64,000 nucleotides of DNA from Tautonia marina (GTDB lineage: Bacteria; Planctomycetota; Planctomycetia; Isosphaerales; Isosphaeraceae): the NCBI RefSeq assembly GCF_009177065.1, contig NZ_WEZF01000028.1, forward strand, positions 1 to 64,000, written 5' to 3'. Below the pieces are notes generated by a model. That model did not search any database and was not told where the DNA came from. It saw nothing but the letters and a program-made list of their open reading frames with translations. How positions within the stretch are numbered: position 1 is the first letter of the stretch; each line of letters begins with the position of its first letter. Both the position numbers and the translations under genes were made by a program. Shown in pieces: positions 17,136 through 25,753 of this stretch.

Positions 17136-19480
17136 GAGGATGCTCCTTCCCGGCCGGACGCGGCTTTTGTCGCAGCCTTGGGTGGTGGCGTATCACTGGC
17201 AGCGTAGCGGTAATCGTTGCCGTACAGCCCCCCGTGCGCTCCGGTCATGACTGCTCCCAGGATCCGGGCCCCCAGCACGCCGAGGCGCTGGTGAGCGGCG
17301 TAGACCTTCGGCGCACGGCTCACGTTGCGGAGCACCGAAAAGAGGACGGCGTCGGACGACTGGGCGATGATCTGGGCCTCGGCGACCGGCAGGACCGGCG
17401 AGGAGTCGACGATCACGAAGTCGTAGCGCGCTTTGAGGCGGCCAAAGAGGGGCTGGATCTCGCCGCAGATCAGGGCACGGATGGCTCGCTCGTCACACTG
17501 GCCCGCGAGGATCGCGTCGAGCCCCTCGACCGGCATGGGGACAATCGCATCGTCCAGGGTCGCCTCACCCCGGAGGACCTCGCTCAGGCCGGGGCTCAGG
17601 GGCAGATCAAAGAGGCGGCTGACACCGGGACGCCGCAGATCGCCATCGATCAGCAGGGTGCGCTGCCCTCCCCGCGCCAGGCTGATGGCCAGATGGCAGG
17701 AGAGCGAGGTCTTGCCCTCGCCGGCCATGGCGCTGGTGACCATGATCACCTGGTGCCCCTCGGTCCGGGCAGCGTGCAGGAGCATGGTCCGGGTCGCATC
17801 CACGGACTCCAGGAGCAGATTGTGCCAGTAGCGGTCCTGGGGCGTGCGCACCGCGAGATCGTTGCGGCGGGCCCGAGGTGGCAGGCGCGGGAGCGCGCCG
17901 ACCATCGGGATTCCCAGACCAAGGACGACCTCCTCGGCCGAATGAAGTTTGCGGGTCCGGAATTCCAGGAACGAGACCCCAAAGAGGCAGGCGGCGAAGC
18001 TCCCCATCGTGGCCATGCCGATCATCATATAGCGTTTCTTTTCGCTCTTCTGCTTGGGCACCACCGCATCTTCAAGGGTCTGAATACGCGGAGGCGCTTG
18101 CAGCTCAACGTTCAGGGACTCGACCTCGCCGTTGATCTGGTCGAACGTCGCCTGATACTGCTTGAGATCGTCCTGGTGGGCCTGGAGGTCCAGCGTGTTG
18201 ATGTTGAGGCTCTGACTGTTCTGTTGCAGCTGTTCGATCTCTGACGCGAGGCGAGCCTCCAAATTCTCGTACAACGCCATTTCCTGGCGGATTTCATAGC
18301 CCCGGGTCGGGGCGCTGCCGTTGGCATTCGCTCGGAACCGCTGGACGATCACCGGTCGGAGTTCGTTGCGATGGTCCTCCAGCGCCCGCCTCGCCCGTTC
18401 GACCTCAGCGCGGCGACGCACGATCGACGGATCACTCTGATAGCGGCGTGAGACACGCTGCAATTGTTCCACCGCGCGATCATAGTTGACCTGCGCCTCA
18501 GCCAGCCAGCTGTTGAGCTGAACCACCGAGGGCTCGGCATCAATCAGCTGCTCGAGCTCGGTTGCGGTGAGCGTCACCTCCGTGTCCGATCCGCTCGACG
18601 CCTCGCGTTCCATGATCGCGAGTTCCGCCTCGAGCTTCCGCTTGTCGGAACGGACCTGAAGCAACTCACTCTCCAGCGTCGCCAGGTGCTGGAGGGCGAA
18701 TTGCTGTTTCAGGGCAATGGTCTCACGGTCATTGGTGCCGACGGTCTTGGCCAGGCGCTCCATGGCCTGTCGCTTGGCCTTCAGCAGATCCGCGTATTGC
18801 TGCTTCAGGGCTTTCAGGCGGTCATAGCGGGCCAGGCGATCCTTGTGGTCTTCATTCGCACGCAGTTCCAGGTAGGCATCCTTGATGGCATTGACCAGGG
18901 CCGCGAGTTCTTCGGGCTCATCGCCCGAGAGTTTGATCGAGAGCAATTCCGATTTATTGGAAAAGCCCACCTCCAGATCGTCCAGGAGCCCGAGCACCGG
19001 ATCCTCGTAAGCCCGGATCATCTGGAACTTTGCGATGTTAGGCTGCTGTAGGACCGCATTGATGACAACGCGACTCTTGAGCTTGGCGATCTGGGTTTTC
19101 TGATACCGGTCATATTCGTCGCGCCCCAGATCCGTGGTTTCGACCGTCTTGAAGAGGATTCGGTAGGGCATCGCCCGCACATGGAGCAAGGCCTCGGCCG
19201 TGTACTTCGAACGGGGCACCACAAACCAGGCGGTCGCTCCCACCACGGCGGCGACGAGAATTCCCAGCGTCAGTGCAATGCCCAAGCGACGATGCAGGGC
19301 CCGCAACAATCCCAGCGGATCCGGCGGTCCGGTCAGGCTCGGCGGGAGTTGGGGAGCCCGCTGGACGGCGTGGGCCCCGGCCCGAGCCACCGGCGGAACC
19401 CCCGGCCCAAGCGGCGAGGGCAAGGCAGGTGTTGTGCCAGGCTGGGCAGTGGAGTGGTGTTGATTCATGGTCGGTTCCAC
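17132..19480 (-). CDS. Chain-length determinant protein fused to tyrosine autokinase (Wzc/CapAB-like)
   Basis: 782-residue polysaccharide co-polymerase plus BY-kinase. A Pro-rich cytoplasmic N-terminus precedes TM1 (LTLGILVAAVVGATAWFVV, about residue 75). A Wzz domain and a long coiled coil (about residues 200-480) follow, then TM2 (MMIGMATMGSFAACLFGVSF). The C-terminal kinase has Walker A SAMAGEGKTSLS near residue 585 and Walker A' LLIDGDLRRP. The C-terminus has only a short tyrosine cluster (LYGNDYRYAAS). It controls chain length and export by phosphorylation. A second ATG at 19468 is also plausible. No Wza-type outer-membrane exporter was found nearby. Confidence 0.88.
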   Translation of the reverse strand: MEPTMNQHHSTAQPGTTPALPSPLGPGVPPVARAGAHAVQRAPQLPPSLTGPPDPLGLLRALHRRLGIALTLGILVAAVVGATAWFVVPRSKYTAEALLHVRAMPYRILFKTVETTDLGRDEYDRYQKTQIAKLKSRVVINAVLQQPNIAKFQMIRAYEDPVLGLLDDLEVGFSNKSELLSIKLSGDEPEELAALVNAIKDAYLELRANEDHKDRLARYDRLKALKQQYADLLKAKRQAMERLAKTVGTNDRETIALKQQFALQHLATLESELLQVRSDKRKLEAELAIMEREASSGSDTEVTLTATELEQLIDAEPSVVQLNSWLAEAQVNYDRAVEQLQRVSRRYQSDPSIVRRRAEVERARRALEDHRNELRPVIVQRFRANANGSAPTRGYEIRQEMALYENLEARLASEIEQLQQNSQSLNINTLDLQAHQDDLKQYQATFDQINGEVESLNVELQAPPRIQTLEDAVVPKQKSEKKRYMMIGMATMGSFAACLFGVSFLEFRTRKLHSAEEVVLGLGIPMVGALPRLPPRARRNDLAVRTPQDRYWHNLLLESVDATRTMLLHAARTEGHQVIMVTSAMAGEGKTSLSCHLAISLARGGQRTLLIDGDLRRPGVSRLFDLPLSPGLSEVLRGEATLDDAIVPMPVEGLDAILAGQCDERAIRALICGEIQPLFGRLKARYDFVIVDSSPVLPVAEAQIIAQSSDAVLFSVLRNVSRAPKVYAAHQRLGVLGARILGAVMTGAHGGLYGNDYRYAASDTPPPKAATKAASGREGASS

Positions 19481-19482
19481 CG

Positions 19483-20478
19483 TCAGTCAGTCGATCGCGT
19501 CGGGCCGGGCAATGGAGGGGCCGCATGCTCGCCGGCACGGAGATTCGAGACGCCGCGATGCCCCGCGTTCCCAGCGAACCCCATCATCGCCAGGCCCGGA
19601 ACCGGTTCCTCGGCTTCGAGTTCGACAAAGAGACGCGAGAGGACCCAGAGTTCGATCATCAGCAGGCCCAGGGCGAAGGGAATCATGAGCCAGCCGGCCA
19701 GGTCGTGATAGAAGCGATCGGCCCATTCCCCCCCGACCGTCTCGTGCAAGACGCCCGTGAGCGTAATTCGGGCAATGTTGGCGATCAGCGCAATCGGGAT
19801 GGCACTGAGCACGATCAGGATCCGGTCGAACCACGGCCGCTGCACGACGATCGCCACCGCCGTCGAGATCGCAATGAAGGTCATGAGCATGCCCAGGCCG
19901 CTACAGGCCTCCACGACGCCGATCCGGCCCTCTTCCATGACAATGACATTGCCTTCGGAGTAGGCCACGAACCCCAGGGTCTGGAGGGAAACCGTGCTGA
20001 GTTTGGTCGCAATCCGCTGCAACGAGGCCCCCAACGCCACTTCAAAACGCCAGGGCAAGGGGATCATGAAGAACAGGAACGCCAGGGAGGGTGCGGCCCA
20101 GCGGAGGGCCGTGGTGCCGCCAAACAGAACGCAAAGCCCCGTCAAGACGGGCAGCAACGACAGTCCCTCGATCCAGCCGGAACCGACATAGCCTCCGAGC
20201 AAGTACACCGCCGATCCGCTTGCGACCAGCACCACCCCCCAGAGACTACCTCGCGCCCGATCCAGGTCGTAGGAAGGTCGACGCATCCAGAGCAATCCCA
20301 GGGCAAAGAGCGGCACCAGGTAGCCGTGCCCATAGCGCGGGTCGGTTGACCAGCGATGGATCATGTCGCCGAGCACCGGCCAGCAAACCCAGCCCAGGCA
20401 GGCAAGCAACACGACCAATTCCATGGCGGTCCGTCGTCCTGGCCAAAGGGTTTCGGTTGTCGAAGTCATCTCGCCCAT
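19483..20478 (-). CDS. Exosortase (EpsH-type), first gene of the operon
   Basis: 331-residue polytopic membrane protein of the exosortase/archaeosortase family, which cleaves C-terminal sorting signals at the inner membrane. The catalytic triad is readable: Cys192 in VVEACSGLGML, Arg237 in IANIARITLTG and His258 in RFYHDLAGW. About eight hydrophobic helices are present and length is usual. It starts the 20-kb polysaccharide operon, preceding the Wzc-like gene by two bases. No protein with a recognisable PEP-CTERM-like C-terminus is encoded in the window, so its substrate lies elsewhere or is non-canonical. Confidence 0.9.
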   Translation of the reverse strand: MGEMTSTTETLWPGRRTAMELVVLLACLGWVCWPVLGDMIHRWSTDPRYGHGYLVPLFALGLLWMRRPSYDLDRARGSLWGVVLVASGSAVYLLGGYVGSGWIEGLSLLPVLTGLCVLFGGTTALRWAAPSLAFLFFMIPLPWRFEVALGASLQRIATKLSTVSLQTLGFVAYSEGNVIVMEEGRIGVVEACSGLGMLMTFIAISTAVAIVVQRPWFDRILIVLSAIPIALIANIARITLTGVLHETVGGEWADRFYHDLAGWLMIPFALGLLMIELWVLSRLFVELEAEEPVPGLAMMGFAGNAGHRGVSNLRAGEHAAPPLPGPTRSTD

Positions 20479-21581
20479 GAAAGCGCAACCTTACTGACTT
20501 GGGAGCCAAGAATCACAGGACCTGTTCTGAACCCGTCTCTGCGCGCACTTCGTGCCCGTGGGTTGCACCCGCTGGTCTTGAACCCATGAGTGGGACTCAT
20601 CCATTCCCACGCCGGGTCGACACGCCACCTTCTTGATCAGTGCTTACGGCACGTCGTCGTTGCGCGAGCTCAGGCGAGCAGGCTTGGATCGCCGAGCAAC
20701 CGAGACCAGACACCGGAAACGGTGAGTGGGAATGCCGTATCAGCACAGCCCAGCCATCGTTCGACACAGCAGCGTTCCTGAATCAAGATGATGTCCGCAC
20801 ATTCGTCATCTCCTTGGTGGTGATCATCCAGAAGTTGCGAAAACGGAGTCGAGACAGCTGGCTCCTCACTCTGATCCTAGCTTCATTTCTTGACGACCTT
20901 GCAGGAAGCGCCCAGAACCAATCAACACAACGCGCGACGACGATCTCACTCCGCTGGTCCAAACACGTCCGACCCAATCACGATCGTCACTCTCTCATCA
21001 TTGTGAATTGAACATTCAGCCACAAAATGGACCCACCTGCCCACGTCTCCAAAGAATCCCTCATGGATGCGAGCCAGTATGATCGAGAGCGATCGCAATC
21101 GCAAGCATCTCGCATGCAAATCCTGCCTGCCCTTTTAATAGGCAGAAAAACAACATTCTCTTTCTTTTCCACTGGTCTTCATGCTCAAGCAACACATTCA
21201 AGCTCTGCCTGAGTCAGGTTGGTTCGCAAATCTCCCCAATGAGAGTGCGGGTCATTCTGAGGCATTGTGACGACCAATTCAACAGCTCAGGTCCGCTCAC
21301 CACTCCCTTCTGATCGGAATCAATCACTCATCTCTGCCTTATCGAACTCATCAGTGGCGTCAGAAACCCCTTTCGCGCCAGAACAATGCGTGATCCCAGA
21401 GGGCGAGTCGGATCGGCGATCCTTCTGTTTTTGCAGGAAACTCCGACGGTGCCTGATGGCGTTTCAGCCAAACTTGCAGAAAGCCCACGTGCAGGACTTC
21501 CTTTGTTTGGCGACTTTCATCAAAATGAGCTGTTGACGGATTGCAACACCGAGTCGCGGCTCACACACGGCGAGTTTCCGC
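20479..21581. other. Long intergenic region upstream of the polysaccharide operon
   Basis: About 1.1 kb without a gene I can support, between the exosortase start and a plus-strand hypothetical gene. It is less GC-rich than the genes beside it. I see a hairpin GTGGGA/TCCCAC at 20590-20610 and a small CTTGG/CCAAG repeat at 20498-20510 just above the exosortase start, but no convincing sigma-70 or sigma-54 promoter. It most probably holds divergent promoters and leader sequences. Confidence 0.5.
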
Positions 21582-22052
21582 ATGACCTCTGAGGAAACGC
21601 ACCGACGCACTCGATTCCTTCGAGGAGTTCCCCTCCTCCTGGCCGATGGCCAGTTGTGGTTCGTCCCTTCGCCAGCCACAGCACAGACCATGGAAGGCCT
21701 GGCGGGGGGCCACGTTCTCGAAACGCTGGCCGTTGACCCCATCTATCTTGAGCTGCTCCGCGCCGTCAGCGAGGCCGAAGATCGTTCTGAACGTCTCCGA
21801 TCAGAACTGGCCCTGATCATCCATCTGCTTGAATTCAACTACGCGCTGGACATCGCGGACGCTCAGCGAATCCTCGAATTTGAGCCGAACAGCCCTGCCT
21901 TGCTTCAGGCACAGCGGGCCTTCCACGAACTGGCTTGCGACCATGTGCAAGGGTTCCGACGCCGTTTGGCAGCGATCGAGCCAAGGGTCGAACCTCGGAG
22001 GAAGCGCTCGTGGCTCGACGCTCTGAAGCGTTCTCTGGTTCGTCTTGGCTAG
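21582..22052 (+). CDS. Hypothetical protein
   Basis: 156-residue protein I do not recognise. It is soluble, with no signal peptide, and mostly helical: residues about 65-145 form an alternating acidic/basic helix region (SEAEDRSERLRSELALIIHLLEF, then DIADAQRILEF). It ends in a basic tail. The ATG at 21582 has no strong ribosome-binding site. It converges on the FHA gene, with 31 bp between stops. Codon choice is GC-rich and looks coding, unlike the overlapping frames. No functional guess is justified. Confidence 0.55.
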   Translation: MTSEETHRRTRFLRGVPLLLADGQLWFVPSPATAQTMEGLAGGHVLETLAVDPIYLELLRAVSEAEDRSERLRSELALIIHLLEFNYALDIADAQRILEFEPNSPALLQAQRAFHELACDHVQGFRRRLAAIEPRVEPRRKRSWLDALKRSLVRLG

Positions 22053-22083
22053 CGTGGCGGCCTGCGACGTGTTCGGTGGGCGT

Positions 22084-23388
22084 TCAGTCGCTGCTCCCGT
22101 TCTTGATCAAATCGAGCACTCGCTTCCAGCGCCCCTGCCGTTCTCCCTGAAGTTCTGCGATCCGTCGGGTGATGACTTCGTGATACTCACGATCAACGTC
22201 GGGTTCCGAGCGAGCGGCCGATGGTCGTTTCGGCGAGTCAGGGGATCGAGCCGGGCCTCGATCGGCCAACGCCGGGCTCTCCGACGTCGTCGCGCTCAAG
22301 CGGTCCCCAGGCGATGAATCGGGGGGTGATGATGGGCTTCCGGCCTGCAACGACTGCAGTTCACTGCTCAAGGCGCGGATGCGATCCAGTTCCTCACGCA
22401 CCTGGGTCATCTGATCCCGTTGCAGAGTGCCAAAGGCCTGGAACATCGCCATCATGGCCTGATGGAACTGGTCGAACATCTGCGACTGCATCTGTTCCAT
22501 GCGGCCGACGAACCGCTCGAATTCCGCATTCGAGACCATGTCCCTGGACGTCGACTCCACGATGAGCTCCCCGGGCGCCCCTGGGACTCGGATCGCCGCT
22601 GGCGCGGACGGCCGCCGGTGGAGGGCGGGAAGCTGGTCCGGGTCCAGGAGCGGAACGTGTGCTCCGGTCGTGTCGGGCGCTTCCGAGGACGAGGCCTCCA
22701 CCAGATGGACCACCATGCGGTATCGGCCAACGTGGAGGTGGACCCCCTCGTGCAACGGGGCGGCCCGGACCCGAGCGCCGGAGACGCGGATTCCCTCACG
22801 GCTCAAGAGGTCGACGATCCAGGGGCCCTGAGGCGTCCGGACGAGGGCACAGTGAAATCGGGAAATCCCGTCGTCCGGGATCTTCAGACGACACTCCGCC
22901 GCGCGGCCGACCAGGGTCAAGGTGCGGCCGATCCGCCATCGGCTCGGGCCGTCGGATCGGCCCCGGAATTCCAGGACCGCATCGGGCCCGGACGAAGGCC
23001 CCCGATCAGCCAGAGGATTGGTCGGTTCCGCGGCGGAGTGCTCGAGGGAGCTGACCGAAGCCTGGATCCAACACGGCCCAACCCCGATGGGCTCCCGCTC
23101 CGAGAACCATCCCGACGGTCCGACCACCCCTCCCCGGGAGACGCCAAGCCGACTGCCCAGATCGTACCAGAAGACCCGGCCAGCGATCACTTGAAGATAC
23201 ACATGGCGCCGGCTGACTGCGTCGTGATCCAGCGAGACGTCCGCCTTCGGATCCCGGCCGATCACCGCAAACGGCTGGGACAGGGCATGCTCCTGGGGGG
23301 TGAGCCCCGGAGGCCCCGCGACCTTCAGATGAAACGGGCCGCTGGCCCCACAGGCATTCCAGAACAAACGCTCAGTTCGTTGATCCAC
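22084..23388 (-). CDS. Double FHA-domain protein
   Basis: 434-residue cytoplasmic protein with two forkhead-associated phosphothreonine-binding domains. FHA1 lies at about residues 15-110 with FAVIGRDPKADVSLDHDAVSRRHVYL. FHA2 lies at about 140-235 with LTLVGRAAECRLKIPDDGISRFHCAL. Both keep the GR and SRxH elements. A Pro/Ala-rich linker is followed by a helical, Met/Gln-rich segment (FERFVGRMEQMQSQMFDQF, about 285-345) and a basic end. It probably reads Ser/Thr kinase signalling, which is abundant in planctomycetes. No kinase is encoded nearby. It points away from the iteron region. Confidence 0.82.
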   Translation of the reverse strand: MDQRTERLFWNACGASGPFHLKVAGPPGLTPQEHALSQPFAVIGRDPKADVSLDHDAVSRRHVYLQVIAGRVFWYDLGSRLGVSRGGVVGPSGWFSEREPIGVGPCWIQASVSSLEHSAAEPTNPLADRGPSSGPDAVLEFRGRSDGPSRWRIGRTLTLVGRAAECRLKIPDDGISRFHCALVRTPQGPWIVDLLSREGIRVSGARVRAAPLHEGVHLHVGRYRMVVHLVEASSSEAPDTTGAHVPLLDPDQLPALHRRPSAPAAIRVPGAPGELIVESTSRDMVSNAEFERFVGRMEQMQSQMFDQFHQAMMAMFQAFGTLQRDQMTQVREELDRIRALSSELQSLQAGSPSSPPDSSPGDRLSATTSESPALADRGPARSPDSPKRPSAARSEPDVDREYHEVITRRIAELQGERQGRWKRVLDLIKNGSSD

Positions 23389-23643
23389 GGCACAAAGACC
23401 CTAGAACGCATGATGCGGGTCGACCATCACGACTCCGCCTTGCTCATCGACCTTCCCAGGAGTTCTATTATTCGGGATTGGGGCCGTCGATGCACGCCTC
23501 CCTCATGACGGAATCCTCGGCCCTGCGTCTCCAGATGAGTCTGGAACGCCCCGGATCCCAGGACTGGGTCTTCCTCCAGACGCGGACGCGGCGGATGTCT
23601 TCAGGTCAGCCGACGCGTGCTGATCCCTGCCGACTGAACAGAG

Positions 23644-24133
23644 TCCGACCTCTGAGGGAGGCCCGCCCCACCTCACGCATTGTCCGACCTCCGAGGGAGG
23701 CGATGGGAGTTTCCTGCCGGGAGCGCCTCGCAGGGGCGCCCACCCGACTATCCGACCTTTGAGGGAGGATTCCTCCTCATTGGGAACGCCTCCCCCGTCC
23801 CGAACACCCGACCTTCGAGGGAGGAATTGCGCTTCGGCAACGACCCTCGGGGGAGGATTCCAAGGCGCATCGAGGCCGCGACTTCCGACCTCTGAAGGAG
23901 GATTCTCCGGTCCGCAGTCATTCGCGCGACCGACGCAGCACCAGGAATGTCCGACCTCCGGGGGAGGATTCGTCCGACCCTTGAGGGAGGATGACCTTTG
24001 GGAGGACGACCAATGAGGGAGGCTCCTGACGACCAATGAGGGAGGGTTTCTCGACCATTGAGGGAGGATTCTCCGACCATTGAGGGAGGATTCTCCGACC
24101 ATTGAGGGAGGATTCTCCGACCATTGAGGGAGG
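23644..24133 (+). repeat. Iteron array, about 15 direct repeats of 17-18 bp
   Basis: Direct repeats of consensus TCCGACCwyTGAGGGAGG, all in the same orientation, begin at about 23644, 23683, 23751, 23807, 23840, 23884, 23950, 23973, 23991 (weak), 24006, 24028, 24051, 24072, 24094 and 24116. Spacing is irregular at the left. The last five to six become regular at about 22 bp, two DNA turns, with the linker GATTCT shared. An AT-rich stretch and a RepA gene follow immediately, the standard order of an iteron-controlled plasmid origin. The repeats are presumed RepA binding sites. Overlapping open frames here only translate the repeats and are not genes. Confidence 0.9.
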
Positions 24134-24226
24134 AAATTTGCCATAAGTCATTGTGGCGTATAGGCTATTTTTCGGGTAACTCTTATAACTCTTTAACTGG
24201 TGTAACTGAGTAACTAGAAGTTGCTG
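24134..24226 (+). other. AT-rich stretch with five TAACT repeats, candidate duplex-unwinding element of the origin
   Basis: Between the last iteron and repA the composition drops sharply. TAACT occurs at 24177, 24186, 24194, 24203 and 24211, with 8-9 bp spacing. Short AT-rich direct repeats next to initiator sites are typical of origin unwinding elements in oriC and iteron plasmids. I see no good DnaA box (TTATCCACA-like) in the stretch. Function as the melting site is inferred from position and composition. Confidence 0.65.
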
Positions 24227-24246
24227 TCTCCGAATTGATTCGGAGA
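24227..24246 (+). promoter_or_regulatory. Inverted repeat upstream of repA, candidate RepA operator
   Basis: A perfect 9-bp inverted repeat, TCTCCGAAT-TG-ATTCGGAGA, ends 18 bp before the repA ATG. Its outer part TCTCCGA also begins the iterons (TTCTCCGACC). In iteron plasmids such as pSC101 and pPS10, Rep dimers bind an inverted repeat that resembles iteron halves and repress rep. The same role is inferred here. Confidence 0.6.
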
Positions 24247-24264
24247 AAAGAAGGGGGCCAGGCG

Positions 24265-25701
24265 ATGCGCGACGAGGCGCCGGAGGAGCAGATCGAGGCA
24301 GTGCTCCAGGACCGGGGGACGGGAGGGCGCGATGAGATGAATATCGCCGAGTTCCCGATCACGCTCCTGGCCGACCGCGCGCCGAGGGGCCAGCGGCGGA
24401 TCGAGTATTCCGACCGCATCTTCGACCCGGGGACGAACCGGGAAATCGATCGCCGGCTGGTCATCAGTGCGCCGGAGGAGTACGGCCTGCCAACGGCGAT
24501 CGACGACGACGTGATCCTGGCCCTGATCCAGCTCACCCGACGCCAGAACGGCTTTGCCAAGCCGGAGGTCCACTTCACGAGGCTGCAGCTGATCGACCTG
24601 CTCGGATGGCCCGACAAGGGGAGGAGTTACGACCGGATCACCGCCTCGCTCGACCGATGGGCGAGTACGTATTTGAAGTATGAGAACGCCTGGTGGGACA
24701 ACGAGGGACGGCGCTGGACGAGCGGCGGCTTCCACATCATCGACAGCTACAAGCTCGGCGATGGCCGGGCCCCTGGGGGGCGGGCCTCGCGGTGCCGGGT
24801 GGTCTGGGGTCGAGAATTCTTCAAGAGTTGCCAGGCCGGTTATCTCAAGGGGCTTGACTACGACCTGTACATCCGGCTCACCAGTCACCCGGCGCGGCGG
24901 ATGTACCGCTTCCTGGACAAGCGGTTCTATCACAAGTCGGAGTGGGAGTTTGAGCTCAAGGACTTCGCCTTCGAGCACGTGGGCCTGAGCCGGACCTACC
25001 GCGATGCGGGCAAGATCAAGGAGAAGCTGCGGCGGGGGATCGAGGAGCTGGAGCAGGTGGGCTTTTTGGAGCCCTTGCCGCCAGACGAGCGGTTTCTCAA
25101 GCAAGGGCGCCGGTGGCTGATCCGCATGGCCCGAGCCCGCGAGGAGGCGATCGCTGTCCCTCCCCCGGAGGTCGGAGCCGATCCGGTGGTCCAGCACTTG
25201 ATCGACCGCGGCGTGTCGGCGGCGACGGCGGTCGAACTGGCCGCGACGTATTCGGCCGAGGCCATTGCCCGGCAGATCGAGGCATTCGACTGGCTCGTGG
25301 CGCGCGAGGACCGTCGCATTCGCCTGAGTCCGGCGGGATATCTGGTCGAGGCGATCCGGAAGGACTACGCCTTACCTCGCGGTTTTGCCACCAAGGCTGA
25401 TCGGGAGGCCAAGCGTCGGGAGGCCGAGGACCTGTTCAGCCAGGCCCATCAGGATCGCCTTCGGGAGCGCGAGCGAGCCTCGCAGGAGCGGGCCGCCCGT
25501 CAGGCGATCGACCGGTTTTGGGAGGAACTGGGGGCCGACGAACGCGCCCGGATCGACGAGCAGGCCCTCGCCGCGGCCGAGGCCGAGGTGGCGGATGCCT
25601 ATCAGGCCATGACCCCCGCCTCGCTGCGTGCGGTGTTCTTCCGGGACACCATTCGCGAGCCCTACTTGCGGAGCCTGCTGGCGGATCGGGTATCATCATG
25701 A
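24265..25701 (+). CDS. repA: Plasmid replication initiator protein A (RPA family)
   Basis: Initiator that would bind the upstream iterons and open the origin. From ATG 24265 the protein is 478 aa; this start has AAGGGGG about 8 bases upstream, while the in-frame TTG at 24235 lies inside the inverted repeat. The N-terminal half matches the RPA-type initiator: FPITLLADRAPRGQRRIEYSD, LVISAPEEYGLPTAIDDDVILALIQL (winged-helix) and SHPARRMYRFLDKRFY with FAFEHVGLSRTY. The C-terminal half has helices ending with FDWLVAREDRRIRLSPAGYLVEAI, also typical of plasmid RepA, and then a charged coiled region. Autorepression via the inverted repeat is likely. Confidence 0.88.
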   Translation: MRDEAPEEQIEAVLQDRGTGGRDEMNIAEFPITLLADRAPRGQRRIEYSDRIFDPGTNREIDRRLVISAPEEYGLPTAIDDDVILALIQLTRRQNGFAKPEVHFTRLQLIDLLGWPDKGRSYDRITASLDRWASTYLKYENAWWDNEGRRWTSGGFHIIDSYKLGDGRAPGGRASRCRVVWGREFFKSCQAGYLKGLDYDLYIRLTSHPARRMYRFLDKRFYHKSEWEFELKDFAFEHVGLSRTYRDAGKIKEKLRRGIEELEQVGFLEPLPPDERFLKQGRRWLIRMARAREEAIAVPPPEVGADPVVQHLIDRGVSAATAVELAATYSAEAIARQIEAFDWLVAREDRRIRLSPAGYLVEAIRKDYALPRGFATKADREAKRREAEDLFSQAHQDRLRERERASQERAARQAIDRFWEELGADERARIDEQALAAAEAEVADAYQAMTPASLRAVFFRDTIREPYLRSLLADRVSS

Positions 25702-25753
25702 CCCGGGGCCCGCGATCACGGTCGGGCCGCGAGGTTTGATTTTCAGGGGGCTC

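Noticed and set aside
23644-24133. Iteron array considered as a CRISPR
   Set aside because: Repeat units are 17-18 bp, often separated by only 4-6 bp, spacers are not of constant length, no cas genes occur, and repA follows directly.
23503-24144. Minus-strand frame with repeated peptides (PPSMVGESSLNGR-like)
   Set aside because: The peptide repeats only translate the iterons; there is no start context or domain, and the repeats are irregular in frame.
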